Assembly: GCF_025567385.1 (NCBI RefSeq)
Contig: NZ_JAOQJU010000013.1
Span: 1 to 64,000 of the forward strand
Direction of reading: 5' to 3'
DNA from: Claveliimonas acetigenes
Lineage (GTDB): Bacteria > Bacillota > Clostridia > Lachnospirales > Lachnospiraceae
DNA length: 64,000 nucleotides
Part shown: positions 24,833 through 32,765 of the stretch, in pieces
Position numbering within the stretch: the stretch's first letter is position 1
Layout of the letters: each line of letters begins with the position of its first letter
Position numbers and translations under genes: made by a program
Notes under the pieces: generated by a model
What the model was told of the DNA's origin: nothing
Databases searched by the model: none
What the model saw: only the letters and a program-made list of their open reading frames with translations

Positions 24833-25966
24833 TTAATCTCCTTTTATAACAAAGTTTAAATTATATGCAGTTCCTGGCATATAAATTGTTCCTTGAGTAA
24901 ATACCCCATTTGCCGGACGTCTATTTAAAAAGTCATTTTCATCATTAAACCCAAGCCATCCTTCTTTATCATACTCCAAATACTGATGGTAAAACCACAC
25001 TGCACGATTGCCGGAAATAAGATAACATCTATGAGAATCCGAACGCTTTTCAAGAGAAGAAATCAATTTTGTCAACCCCGTCCCACCCGTCAAATCTTTT
25101 CTCATGCTGCCCGATATTTTATGCTGAAACGATGCAATATTATAAAAATCTTCTTCCGTATATAACTCATCAAAAAAGTTCGAATGATTCTTGTGTGCCT
25201 TTTCTACCACTTTATATCGTTCGGTATGCACTCCATTCCAATTCTGCATCTTATCTTTCAGCGCATCTCCAAGAAGTTTTTCCGAAAAATTAACAACAGA
25301 AATATTTATTCCAAAATATCTGCCCTCCGTATCTTCTCGTAAATAAGGCTCCGTAACATCTACATCAATCAAACATTCTGCTTCTGCATGCTCCCATGCG
25401 TTACCTGCCAACTCTATAGTAACTTCTGACAACTCATCTATACAATCTTCATTTACACCCAAATATTTCAAAAAATAAGCTATATCATCCATCCTTTTGG
25501 ATAAATCCTCTTTATCTTCATTCTTCCCCATCACTTTCCGATAATGTTTTTTATATATATCACTTTCAAACTTTTCCAAATATTTATACATACTCTTCTT
25601 ATTGGTATTATTCAGCAGCAACAATGGAGACGACGAAATTCCTTCAATCCAGATATTATGTTTGCATTTGAATTCCACAACTACCGGATAACCATATTCT
25701 TTTATTAATATATAACAAATTATCTCCAAAAAAACATATGTTAATTTATCAGCAAATTCAATCTGACCTAAATTAATTATAATCGGCATTTTTATTTTCG
25801 GATATCTTTTTCTTAAAACATGTATATCTGATAATAAATTATCAATAGAAAAGCCATTAAAAACTCTATCTCTATTATGATATATTATGTATCCCTTTTG
25901 AATGGTAGTATTTTTAAAATTTCGTCCTGCCTTTTTCTTCGCTAATAATAATTTAGCATCTTCCAA
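24833..25966 (-). CDS. GHKL-type ATP-binding protein paired with STAS-like protein
   Basis: This 377-residue protein has an N-terminal STAS-like or Rossmann-like half (IKMPIIINLGQIEFADKLT) and a C-terminal GHKL ATP-binding half with N box VTIELAGNAWEHAEAE and glycine box GGTGLTKLISSL. It lacks a phospho-acceptor His box, a sensor and membrane helices, so it is closer to anti-sigma or MORC/Hsp90-type ATPases than to a histidine kinase. I start it at the TTG at 25966, seven bases after GGAGG. The open frame runs on to 26149 but that part is the tRNA-Arg gene and its terminator. GC content is low compared with neighbours. Confidence 0.75.
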   Translation of the reverse strand: MEDAKLLLAKKKAGRNFKNTTIQKGYIIYHNRDRVFNGFSIDNLLSDIHVLRKRYPKIKMPIIINLGQIEFADKLTYVFLEIICYILIKEYGYPVVVEFKCKHNIWIEGISSSPLLLLNNTNKKSMYKYLEKFESDIYKKHYRKVMGKNEDKEDLSKRMDDIAYFLKYLGVNEDCIDELSEVTIELAGNAWEHAEAECLIDVDVTEPYLREDTEGRYFGINISVVNFSEKLLGDALKDKMQNWNGVHTERYKVVEKAHKNHSNFFDELYTEEDFYNIASFQHKISGSMRKDLTGGTGLTKLISSLEKRSDSHRCYLISGNRAVWFYHQYLEYDKEGWLGFNDENDFLNRRPANGVFTQGTIYMPGTAYNLNFVIKGD

Positions 25967-26002
25967 GATTGTGCCTCCAAAATATCGTAATGTATGTTCA
26001 TT

Positions 26003-26036
26003 GCCAAAAAAAGCACTCCGAAACTCGAAGTGCTTC
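26003..26036 (-). terminator. Terminator of tRNA-Arg
   Basis: On the minus strand AAGCACTTCGA pairs with TCGGAGTGCTT (one mismatch) followed by a run of T residues, about seven bases after the tRNA 3' end. Confidence 0.85.
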
Positions 26037-26042
26037 TCCAAA

Positions 26043-26116
26043 CGTGGGCGAGAGGATTCGAACCCCCGACCTTTTGGTCCGTAGCCAAACGCTCTATCCA
26101 GCTGAGCTACGCCCAC
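26043..26116 (-). tRNA. tRNA-Arg (anticodon ACG)
   Basis: The cloverleaf is complete at 74 bases. Acceptor GTGGGCG pairs with CGCCCAC, the anticodon stem TTTGG/CCAAA holds the loop CTACGGA, and the T arm contains GGTTCGAATCC. The discriminator is G and CCA is not encoded. It has its own promoter and terminator, and the AT-rich ATPase cassette follows directly, which makes the tRNA 3' end a candidate insertion point. Confidence 0.95.
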
Positions 26117-26154
26117 ATATGTTGCTTTGACATTACTCATTCGCAACACAATTT

Positions 26155-26183
26155 ATAATACTGCATCAACGCAGATTTGTCAA
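26155..26183 (-). promoter_or_regulatory. Promoter of tRNA-Arg
   Basis: On the minus strand TTGACA (26183-26178) and TATTAT (26160-26155) are 17 bases apart, 38 bases before the tRNA 5' end. Confidence 0.8.
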
Positions 26184-26206
26184 GATATTTTTTTGCACTT
26201 TCTTAC

Positions 26207-26376
26207 AACAGTTCAGCCATGCACAAAGTCACAAAAATCTGAGTTCAAACTTGTTTGAAAACGAAGAGTTTTTGTGCACTTTGTATATGGCGCTCTGCCA
26301 TAAGCGAGAATTTAGCCGCGTATGCGGCGAAATAAGCTGCGAAGCAGCTAATTCGAGCTGTTATGGCTGAACTGTT
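26207..26376. repeat. Structured palindromic repeat, GTTCAGCC family
   Basis: The outer arms AACAGTTCAGCCAT (26207-26220) and ATGGCTGAACTGTT (26363-26376) are perfect inverted repeats. The inside folds into a long ACAAAGT...ACTTTGT arm and small hairpins (GCCGCGTATGCGGC, AGCTGCGAAGCAGCT). A relative with the same ends and layout is at 38449-38600. It lies 20 bases after the stop of the ABC-class ATPase gene. Confidence 0.8.
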
Positions 26377-26396
26377 ATATTTCCTTACCGTTCTTC

Positions 26397-28094
26397 TTAC
26401 TGCTTCCGGTATCCCCGGTAACGATTGATGCACGCATAGATTTCCTGCCGTCTGACTTCCGCCATAGAAACCGGCAGATAAGAACCATGCACCAGACATT
26501 TCAGCCCTTTTTGCCGGATTTCTTTCCAGATACTCTCCATCAGGTATTCTATATCCTGATTCGGTCTTTCCTCCAGCCGTTCCAGCACTGTCTTCAGCAC
26601 ATAACTCAGCGCTGTCGTCTGCTCGCTGTCGGAAATCTGCTCTACATACTTAAGATCTACCGTTTCGTGCCCAATAGAAAAGCTGTCCTTTCCAAACTGC
26701 TTGATTTTTACCTGTCCGTGCTTTTTCTCAAGCCTGCCCGCGCGCAGGAACCTTTTCTGCTTCTTCCATTCATAATCCACTGTCGGCACGCTTTCACCGC
26801 TGCCAATTGCCGCTTTTACCTTTTCTGTGATATCCAGCGTCCGATAGGTATCCATCTGCAGGATTTTATCTGCAATATAAAAATATGCCCCGGAACTTCC
26901 CGCCACCAATATGACGGAGACTCCCTTCTCTTCATACAATTTTCTCGCCTGTTCAATAAACGGCGTAATCGGCTCTTTCTCTCTTGCAATAATGGACTGC
27001 ATCAGCGCATCACGTACCATAAAGTTCGTCGCAGAAGTATCCTCGTCAATCAGCAGCGCTCCCGCCCCTGACTCTACGGCTTCCACCACATTTGCCGCCT
27101 GTGAAGTAGAACCGCTGGCATCTTCTGTAGAGAAATCTTCCGTATCCTTTCCGTTCGGCAGATGATTGATAAATGGCGAAATATTCACATGAGACACTGC
27201 CCTTCCATCCTCCGCACGGATTTTCATCGCCGTATCATCCGTAATGACATATTCCCTGCCGTCACCTGCTATATGATTGTATACACCCAGCTCCAGCGCC
27301 TTCAGAAGCGTAGATTTTCCATGATAACCGCCGCCCACAATCAGCGTAATCCCTCTGGGAATTCCCATCCCCTTCATTGCGCCTTTATGAGGAAGCGTAA
27401 GCTCGATTTCCATACTCTTTGGGCTCTCAAATGCTACCGCTCCCTTCATCGGCTTATCAGAGACGCCGCTTTCTCTGGGCAGCACAGCGCCATTTGCCAC
27501 AAATGCCGCCAGATCACGCTTCTTTAATTCTTCCCGGATTGCCTGCTGATCCTCAGCAAGATTCACCACTGCCTCAATTGCTTTTCCATTCAGATTTTTA
27601 TAATATAAGGATTTCTTCACACATTCCGGCACAAAATCAAACAGGATCTTCTTAAGTTCCGGCGCGTTAATGGTTCTCCCATTCGCCGGGAAGCCCACCT
27701 CGAACCGCACAAGAATCCTTCTGTCATCCAATTCCAACGCCGTCCGCTCCAGAACCTCCTGTCCGCATCGGCTGATGCTCATCAGGCCGCTCTTTCCCGA
27801 TCCCTTTGCCTGAAACATATAATCCGACATGACCTTACCGAACCTCCGAATCAGAAAATCCTGCAGCGCAATTCTTTTATATGGCTTGTCAAATAAATCG
27901 GCCGGGAAGCCCGCCGTCTTCATATCCACTTCCACACTCACCTTAGACGGCGCCGCAAAAGGGTCTCCCTGCACATGGTCGATATGAAGAATGTATCCCG
28001 GGAAACGATAGCTTCCCTGCAGCCCCTTATACGCCGGATAACTTCTCCGGTGAATGCTCATTAACTGTTGCTCCAGTTGTGTTCCTGTATCCAA
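26397..28094 (-). CDS. ABC-class P-loop ATPase (COG3044-type)
   Basis: This 565-residue protein matches the family annotated as predicted ATPase of the ABC class. It has a long N-terminal domain, a Walker A GGGYHGKST preceded by RGITLIVGG, the segment VNISPFINHLPNGKDTEDFSTEDASGSTSQA typical of the family, a Walker B ALLIDEDTSATNFMVRD and a C-terminal IYACINRYRGYR. It is cytoplasmic with no membrane part, so it is not a transporter subunit; its role in the family is unsettled. I choose the TTG at 28094, nine bases after AAGGAG, because the TTG at 28127 lacks a ribosome site. It follows the nucleotidyltransferase gene by 33 bases and may be read with the RiPP-like operon. Confidence 0.85.
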   Translation of the reverse strand: MDTGTQLEQQLMSIHRRSYPAYKGLQGSYRFPGYILHIDHVQGDPFAAPSKVSVEVDMKTAGFPADLFDKPYKRIALQDFLIRRFGKVMSDYMFQAKGSGKSGLMSISRCGQEVLERTALELDDRRILVRFEVGFPANGRTINAPELKKILFDFVPECVKKSLYYKNLNGKAIEAVVNLAEDQQAIREELKKRDLAAFVANGAVLPRESGVSDKPMKGAVAFESPKSMEIELTLPHKGAMKGMGIPRGITLIVGGGYHGKSTLLKALELGVYNHIAGDGREYVITDDTAMKIRAEDGRAVSHVNISPFINHLPNGKDTEDFSTEDASGSTSQAANVVEAVESGAGALLIDEDTSATNFMVRDALMQSIIAREKEPITPFIEQARKLYEEKGVSVILVAGSSGAYFYIADKILQMDTYRTLDITEKVKAAIGSGESVPTVDYEWKKQKRFLRAGRLEKKHGQVKIKQFGKDSFSIGHETVDLKYVEQISDSEQTTALSYVLKTVLERLEERPNQDIEYLMESIWKEIRQKGLKCLVHGSYLPVSMAEVRRQEIYACINRYRGYRKQ

Positions 28095-28127
28095 AATTAT
28101 CTGCTCCTTCCATGTAATGTATGTCAA

Positions 28128-29300
28128 TCAATGTATGCCCAATTCGTCCATAGATTTCTTCAAAGCTTCCGCTTTCTCTTCCTTCAGCTCCGACACATTC
28201 CGGATATATTCCTTACCACTGTGAAAAAAGATAAACTTGCACGCCCGCTTCACCTGGACTGCCGGAAGAAGAAACGGCCACTTCTTCAAAATGGGATAAG
28301 CTGTGCACAGATTCTCCCATGATGGGAAAAATATCGCCATAATTGCACTGCGTTTACTCTTCTTCAGATTTTTCAAACCGTTTTCCTTCATGATTTTATT
28401 GGCAATCGAATTCTCCTGCGTGCCATAAATGCCATTGTGAATGATAAAATCAGTAAGCTCTTCCAACTGCTCCACCGGTTTCTCCGGCGGATTCATCCAA
28501 TACTCGCCCAATTTCCTCGTCATATGATGAAAATTCTCAAGCGCAAGCTCTCCCAGGCTCTTCTGCAGATACGTTTTATCCAGATACTCCGCCTCTTTCT
28601 GCCAGTAAAGCCAGACATCCAGAATCTGCCGGATTCCCGCACCGCCATTTCTAAAATGCTTCGTCATATGTGCCAGAAGATACAGATACGTGTCCTCCTT
28701 ACTCATAACCGCCACGCTCGTTCCTTCTTCCCGGACTTTATCTATCGCTTTCTGAAAAAATGCACAGTATGCTTCATAAGATTTCTCAAACAATACATGG
28801 TGGATCTCAATATTGGTAACCGGAGGTTTCATATAGACATCATGGCAGTCTTTCCCATACACTTCCGTCTCATACCCCATCTTCTCCATGCATTCCTTTA
28901 CAACCGGCCTGTCCTCCTGCCGGACCAGGATGTCCATATCCGACATACTGCGATAGAATGTTTCCGGATAATACTGTTTCAAAAGACACCCCTTCAAAGG
29001 CATCATATGGACACCTTGTTCAAGATAGGCTTTCTCAATGCACGCATATTCATGCCCAAACACGGTATCTTTGGACACTGCCTTCCAATATTTTTCCTGA
29101 AACTTCTTCTCCACCTCTCCCGGCAATACAACACCATTTTTTTGTAACGCGTCATACACAAGCGCAACCATCTGATGGCGGCATGTCTGACGGTACAGCT
29201 CTTTCCAGTCATGTTCCCCTTCGTCCGTCAAATCTGCATCCGTCAGGAAACTGCGCAGCAGCGCTATTATATAACGTCCTTCCCGTTCTGCAGCCGTCAT
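28128..29300 (-). CDS. Nucleotidyltransferase-fold family protein (NTP_transf_5 type)
   Basis: This 390-residue protein resembles the uncharacterised nucleotidyltransferase family that recurs in RiPP and polysaccharide loci. The core is MMPLKGCLLKQYYPETFYRSMSDMDILVRQED, with the paired acidic residues (DMDIL) expected at the metal site, then GYETEVYG and NIEIHHVLFEKS. It could modify the peptide or a carrier, but the reaction is not known for the family. The ATG at 29300 lies four bases after the PqqD stop behind GGAGG, so it belongs to that operon; the open frame upstream overlaps pqqD and is not conserved. Confidence 0.8.
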   Translation of the reverse strand: MTAAEREGRYIIALLRSFLTDADLTDEGEHDWKELYRQTCRHQMVALVYDALQKNGVVLPGEVEKKFQEKYWKAVSKDTVFGHEYACIEKAYLEQGVHMMPLKGCLLKQYYPETFYRSMSDMDILVRQEDRPVVKECMEKMGYETEVYGKDCHDVYMKPPVTNIEIHHVLFEKSYEAYCAFFQKAIDKVREEGTSVAVMSKEDTYLYLLAHMTKHFRNGGAGIRQILDVWLYWQKEAEYLDKTYLQKSLGELALENFHHMTRKLGEYWMNPPEKPVEQLEELTDFIIHNGIYGTQENSIANKIMKENGLKNLKKSKRSAIMAIFFPSWENLCTAYPILKKWPFLLPAVQVKRACKFIFFHSGKEYIRNVSELKEEKAEALKKSMDELGIH

Positions 29301-29304
29301 CTTC

Positions 29305-29571
29305 CTAATCCTCCAGAATCCCCGTATCAGCAATCGCCTCCAGGAATTTGTCAACGCCCTTCGCTGCCGTCGCCTCATCGATACCATACTCCTGCACCAT
29401 CGCCAAGGCAAGCTCTTCTTTCGTCTTCTCCTGCTCTAACTGGCGGTACAGAAAAGCGCCGGAATCATTCATTCTCACCATTCCGTTAAAATGCTTACTC
29501 TCTTCGCCGACCGCTACCACGACCCAGCGTTCTCCCACCTTGCGCATTACGAATCCATCTTTCCGCTTCAT
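29305..29571 (-). CDS. PqqD-family peptide chaperone (RiPP recognition element)
   Basis: This 88-residue protein has the PqqD fold pattern: MRKVGERWVVVAVG, a strand pair with MVRMNDSGAFLYRQLEQEKT, and three helices ending VDKFLEAIADTGIL. PqqD proteins bind the leader of a ribosomal precursor peptide and present it to modifying enzymes. The ATG follows directly on the stop codon of the HprK-like gene, with AAGGAGG inside that gene's end. It supports reading the locus as a RiPP pathway, with the 44-residue peptide at 32766-32900 as the probable client. Confidence 0.9.
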   Translation of the reverse strand: MKRKDGFVMRKVGERWVVVAVGEESKHFNGMVRMNDSGAFLYRQLEQEKTKEELALAMVQEYGIDEATAAKGVDKFLEAIADTGILED

Positions 29572-30312
29572 CTACATATCCTCCTTCATCTTCCGATAAG
29601 CAATCTCCGCCGCCTCATGGCTGACCGTACAGGTAAGCTCATACACCGGAACCTGGCGGAACAGCTCATCTGTAAGCTCCAAAATCCCAACCATATACTC
29701 CATATCATCACAACGGTAAATCTGCTCCATCACTCCGGGAAGCGCTTCATTTACCAACATTCTGCGTATTACATTCTTCTCACCCTGCCGTATAAAACAA
29801 ATCCCACACAAAGGAGCCTCCGTATTCGCCGACAAATGATGCTTCCCATCAATCGGCGTCCCATAGACCCAGAACCGCCTCCCGGCACCCCCGGAACCAT
29901 CTTCCACATTCCGAAGCAGCGGCTTGTCGTCATTAATCATAACCACCCGCTCCCCAAAAGTCTCTCTCCACATCCGGGCATGGGTCGACTTGCCCGCGCC
30001 GGAAAGCCCGGCGAACAAATATCCTCTTCCATCCATCATAAGCGCCGAAGAATGCATCAGCATCCCTCCATAAGCCGGAAGCTGTTCACAAATCCCCCTG
30101 TACAGGGCATTCATCTCCCGAATCCACACCGGAACCGGTCTTCCTTCGTCTTCCGCCTGCTCTTCGGCAATCTTCTCCGGCGTCGCTTTCATCCGAATCT
30201 GAACCGTATCTGCGCGTTCTATTTTCCACGGCCGGAAGCGCTCCAGCACCCTGGGATGGCTCATGCCAAGCTCCATGTTAAGGCCTGCCATCCGGTAAAA
30301 TCCAGTCTCCAT
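29572..30312 (-). CDS. HPr kinase-like (HprK/PEPCK-fold) kinase
   Basis: This 246-residue cytoplasmic protein has the HPr-kinase P-loop AGLSGAGKST (about 101-110), a Mg-binding INDDKPLL, and the following VYGTPIDGKHHLS segment, all in the usual HprK order. It lacks the N-terminal half of true HprK. In some lasso peptide pathways a relative phosphorylates a Ser of the precursor; here Ser phosphorylation of the 44-residue peptide is a testable analogy, since that peptide has a run of Ser residues. The ATG at 30312 follows AGGAG and the gene is 22 bases after the protease gene. Confidence 0.8.
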   Translation of the reverse strand: METGFYRMAGLNMELGMSHPRVLERFRPWKIERADTVQIRMKATPEKIAEEQAEDEGRPVPVWIREMNALYRGICEQLPAYGGMLMHSSALMMDGRGYLFAGLSGAGKSTHARMWRETFGERVVMINDDKPLLRNVEDGSGGAGRRFWVYGTPIDGKHHLSANTEAPLCGICFIRQGEKNVIRRMLVNEALPGVMEQIYRCDDMEYMVGILELTDELFRQVPVYELTCTVSHEAAEIAYRKMKEDM

Positions 30313-30334
30313 ACTCTACTCCTGATATAATTTC

Positions 30335-30778
30335 TTAAATATTTTTCAGATAGCGGTGTCCTGCCACACGAAAATATATTTTCCGCAAAGGAAGAAAACA
30401 CCAAATCCTCTCATATAACCGAAGCCTGGCAGATTGACTCGATAATTTTTTCCCTTTCCTGCCGATATACTTCACTTTGCCGATAATCTGTTCATCCTGA
30501 ATCCCGTATTCCAGCCATGCCTGATTATCTCCGCACAACACGTACCCATCCTCTCGCACCTTTAAAATGCGATGAAGGACATATTGTCCATTCTTTCTCT
30601 GATAAAAAATAATATCTTTTGGTTTCGGACGTTCCGCACATTGAACCAGTATCACATAGTCCCGCTTCTCCCGGATGAGCGGAAGCATACTGGTTCCTCT
30701 CGGGAAAAGCTGAAATTCCCCTCCACTGTCCAAAACTTCTCTTATAATTTCATCGTAATCCGATAATCGAAATTCCAA
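30335..30778 (-). CDS. Signal-peptidase-like S26 protease, Ser/His type
   Basis: This 147-residue protein has the S26 nucleophile motif FPRGTSMLPLI (Ser30) and KPKDIIFYQ, then YVLHRILKV (His69) and VLCGDN. His in place of the bacterial Lys is the pattern of SipW and ER-type signal peptidases. There is no clear N-terminal membrane helix; the C-terminal RIWCFLPLRKIYF is only weakly hydrophobic. In this position it probably removes the leader of the modified peptide, but that is inferred. The start is a TTG at 30778 behind GAGGT. It is the first gene of an operon with HprK-like, PqqD and nucleotidyltransferase genes. Confidence 0.8.
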   Translation of the reverse strand: MEFRLSDYDEIIREVLDSGGEFQLFPRGTSMLPLIREKRDYVILVQCAERPKPKDIIFYQRKNGQYVLHRILKVREDGYVLCGDNQAWLEYGIQDEQIIGKVKYIGRKGKKLSSQSARLRLYERIWCFLPLRKIYFRVAGHRYLKNI

Positions 30779-30836
30779 AACAAAATACCTCTGATATTTG
30801 CTATTTTTCTATAAATCCACGTCATCAAGCGGATTT

Positions 30837-30865
30837 ATTATATCACATCCAACAGACAATTGCTA
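30837..30865 (-). promoter_or_regulatory. Promoter and leader hairpin of the protease/HprK/PqqD operon
   Basis: On the minus strand an extended -10 element TGATATAAT (TATAAT at 30842-30837) has TAGCAA 17 bases upstream (30865-30860). Directly after it AAATCC and GGATTT pair around GCTTGATGACGT, a small leader hairpin. Confidence 0.55.
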
Positions 30866-30873
30866 CTTTATTG

Positions 30874-32259
30874 TTACACCAAATCTGTATCTCTTTTTTC
30901 TTTTTCTGCTTGTTCACGAAATATTTCCCAGGTATGACGCATCGACTTTTTCAACTGACGCTCTTTCAACCGTCTTTCATCTTCATCACATTTCCGCTGC
31001 CTTACCGGACATTTTTTAATCAGGCTGCATGTCGGATAAAAAAGACAATCCCGACACTCTTTCCATTCTTCATGCCTTTCTTTCCAGCTATCTATTACTG
31101 CATTCTCCACATTATCAGAATAAATGTTTCCGAAGAATTCACTATCAAGAAAATGTTCACATTTCCCCAATTTTCCATCCGGCAATATCGTCACTGCACT
31201 GTCGCTGTCAGCCATGCAATGATTTAATTTTATTCTTTTCGGCAAAGACCTGTAGGACGCAATCTTCTTTCTCTCAATATAATCCTCTAAAGCGAAAAGT
31301 TCATGATATAGCTCATGCTGTTTTGTATCAGTCCGCTGTCCGGAATTACTACCCCTGTCTTCATAAAGTAATGCTAATGCAACGCGAAACTTCTTATATC
31401 CTCCAAAACGTACGGCTAATTCATCACAAAGTTGATATAAATCCTGAATATTATGCCTGCCCATATTTAAACGAACAACCACCTTCATTTCCGCTTTTAA
31501 AAGGCGTTCCATATTGTCCATCACTTTTACATACGCATTTTCCTCTTTGTAAATAAAAGCCTTAATTTTGTTATAGACCCGTTCCGTCCCATCAAGCGTA
31601 ATCTGAACATCCTTCACCTTCCAAAGGTGCCTTGCTTTCTCTACCATTTCATCGTCAAATAAATATCCATTGCTGACAATACGAGAAGAAAATACAACCC
31701 CGCTTTTTTCAAGCTCTTCACAAATAACATCTATCACATGGCTGTTAAAAAGCGGTTCTCCGCCGAACCATGTAATCTTTACTTTCTGAGAGCCACATTT
31801 CTTTTTTATATATACCGCCACATCCCGTGCAGTCTGCTCAGTCATTGCCATTCTTCTATTGTTCTGTTCAAAACAATAAAAACACCTTGCATTACAGTCC
31901 GTTGTAGTAAATATTGTAAAACCGGTTATACTTTTCTCATTTTGTTCCAGCAGCAAAGAAGCCACCGTTCTCACCTGATCTGCCAGCATCTTCTCATCCA
32001 TATCATACGGAACCAAAAACCAATGTGTAATGAGATACTCCAGATTTTCACAAAAAGTACACGGCAGCTCTTCTAAAATTTCTGTCTCTTCTGCATCCAG
32101 CATAATCATCTCTTTCGTAAGCAGATTGTAAAGCAACATCCCTTCTGAAACCGGAAGTACAATACTATTCTTTAGAAGCCGATACTCTACGCCCTGTCTG
32201 ACGTTCTGCATTCCAAGTATCTGCCGCGCGCTCTGCGCCATCGGCACCACACTTTGCAT
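30874..32259 (-). CDS. Radical SAM/SPASM peptide maturase
   Basis: This 461-residue enzyme would modify a ribosomal peptide by radical chemistry. It has an N-terminal domain of about 95 residues like those of peptide-binding rSAM enzymes, then the cluster motif TTDCNARCFYCFEQ with Cys122, Cys126 and Cys129, and the SAM-binding TWFGGEPLF. The SPASM region follows from CMADSDSA through KCEHFLD and CRDCLFYPTCSLIKKC, rich in cysteines for extra Fe-S clusters. I start it at the ATG at 32259 behind GGAAAGGA. It is 27 bases after the small lipoprotein gene. The likely substrate is the peptide at 32766-32900; the bond formed cannot be told from sequence. Confidence 0.9.
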   Translation of the reverse strand: MQSVVPMAQSARQILGMQNVRQGVEYRLLKNSIVLPVSEGMLLYNLLTKEMIMLDAEETEILEELPCTFCENLEYLITHWFLVPYDMDEKMLADQVRTVASLLLEQNEKSITGFTIFTTTDCNARCFYCFEQNNRRMAMTEQTARDVAVYIKKKCGSQKVKITWFGGEPLFNSHVIDVICEELEKSGVVFSSRIVSNGYLFDDEMVEKARHLWKVKDVQITLDGTERVYNKIKAFIYKEENAYVKVMDNMERLLKAEMKVVVRLNMGRHNIQDLYQLCDELAVRFGGYKKFRVALALLYEDRGSNSGQRTDTKQHELYHELFALEDYIERKKIASYRSLPKRIKLNHCMADSDSAVTILPDGKLGKCEHFLDSEFFGNIYSDNVENAVIDSWKERHEEWKECRDCLFYPTCSLIKKCPVRQRKCDEDERRLKERQLKKSMRHTWEIFREQAEKEKRDTDLV

Positions 32260-32286
32260 ACTATAACATCCTTTCCTCATATCTTT

Positions 32287-32463
32287 TTACTCAAAATCTT
32301 CTTCCTCATATGTGGACTCCCCCACATCCTGTTGTTCCGAATCCTGTTGCTCTTCCTTCGTATTCTCCTCCTTGTCAGACGGTGATTTACACCCTGTAAT
32401 TCCTGTCATAACCATACACACTATAAGACCTGTAAAAAATAATTTCTGAAACTTCTTTCTCAT
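32287..32463 (-). CDS. Small lipoprotein, 58 residues
   Basis: This short gene encodes a basic N-terminus (MRKKFQK), a hydrophobic stretch and a lipobox GITGC, then a very acidic tail (DKEENTKEEQQDSEQQD, ending in EEEDFE). It would be lipid-anchored outside the membrane. AAAGGAAAG precedes the ATG. It is the first gene of the unit with the radical SAM enzyme. An immunity-like role in a peptide locus is conceivable, but its short acidic tail gives no direct support. Confidence 0.75.
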   Translation of the reverse strand: MRKKFQKLFFTGLIVCMVMTGITGCKSPSDKEENTKEEQQDSEQQDVGESTYEEEDFE

Positions 32464-32492
32464 TCTAATCTTTCCTTTCGTTTATTATATTG

Positions 32493-32710
32493 AACAAAGC
32501 GGACAAGTCTGTCTTGAACTCCCTATATCTCTCGATCCTTGAGAGGTGCTGGACATCTTGCAGATGTCCGCTTAGCACCGATCGAAATGAAATGCAGACC
32601 TTGCTTCGCTTTGCAGCGCCGATGTGTGGCTGCTGCAAGTAGCCTTCCTTTGCACATCGCGCGCATCCCGCGGAGCGTTTTATAACATAGGAAATTGAGA
32701 ACTATCCTAT
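32493..32710. repeat. Structured intergenic element with a partial relative at 37477-37510
   Basis: This region between the lipoprotein and precursor genes holds nested hairpins. They include GGTGCT...AGCACC with inner GGACATC/GATGTCC, and ATAACATAGGA/TCCTATGTTAT at the far end. Its first 36 bases, from AACAAAGCGGACAAGTC on, recur at 37477-37510 upstream of the ABC permease gene. Confidence 0.6.
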
Positions 32711-32719
32711 GTTATGAAA

Positions 32720-32744
32720 GAAGGGCGTTATAACAACGCCCTTC
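32720..32744 (-). terminator. Terminator after the precursor peptide gene
   Basis: A perfect ten-base stem, GAAGGGCGTT with AACGCCCTTC around a five-base loop, lies 22 bases after the peptide stop, followed by TTTC. The T run is short, so it may be partial. Confidence 0.65.
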
Positions 32745-32765
32745 TAATAAATATTATATCACTGC

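Noticed and set aside
25967..26149. N-terminal extension of the GHKL-type ATPase frame
   Set aside because: This stretch is the tRNA-Arg gene and its terminator; a TTG with a GGAGG site lies after them.
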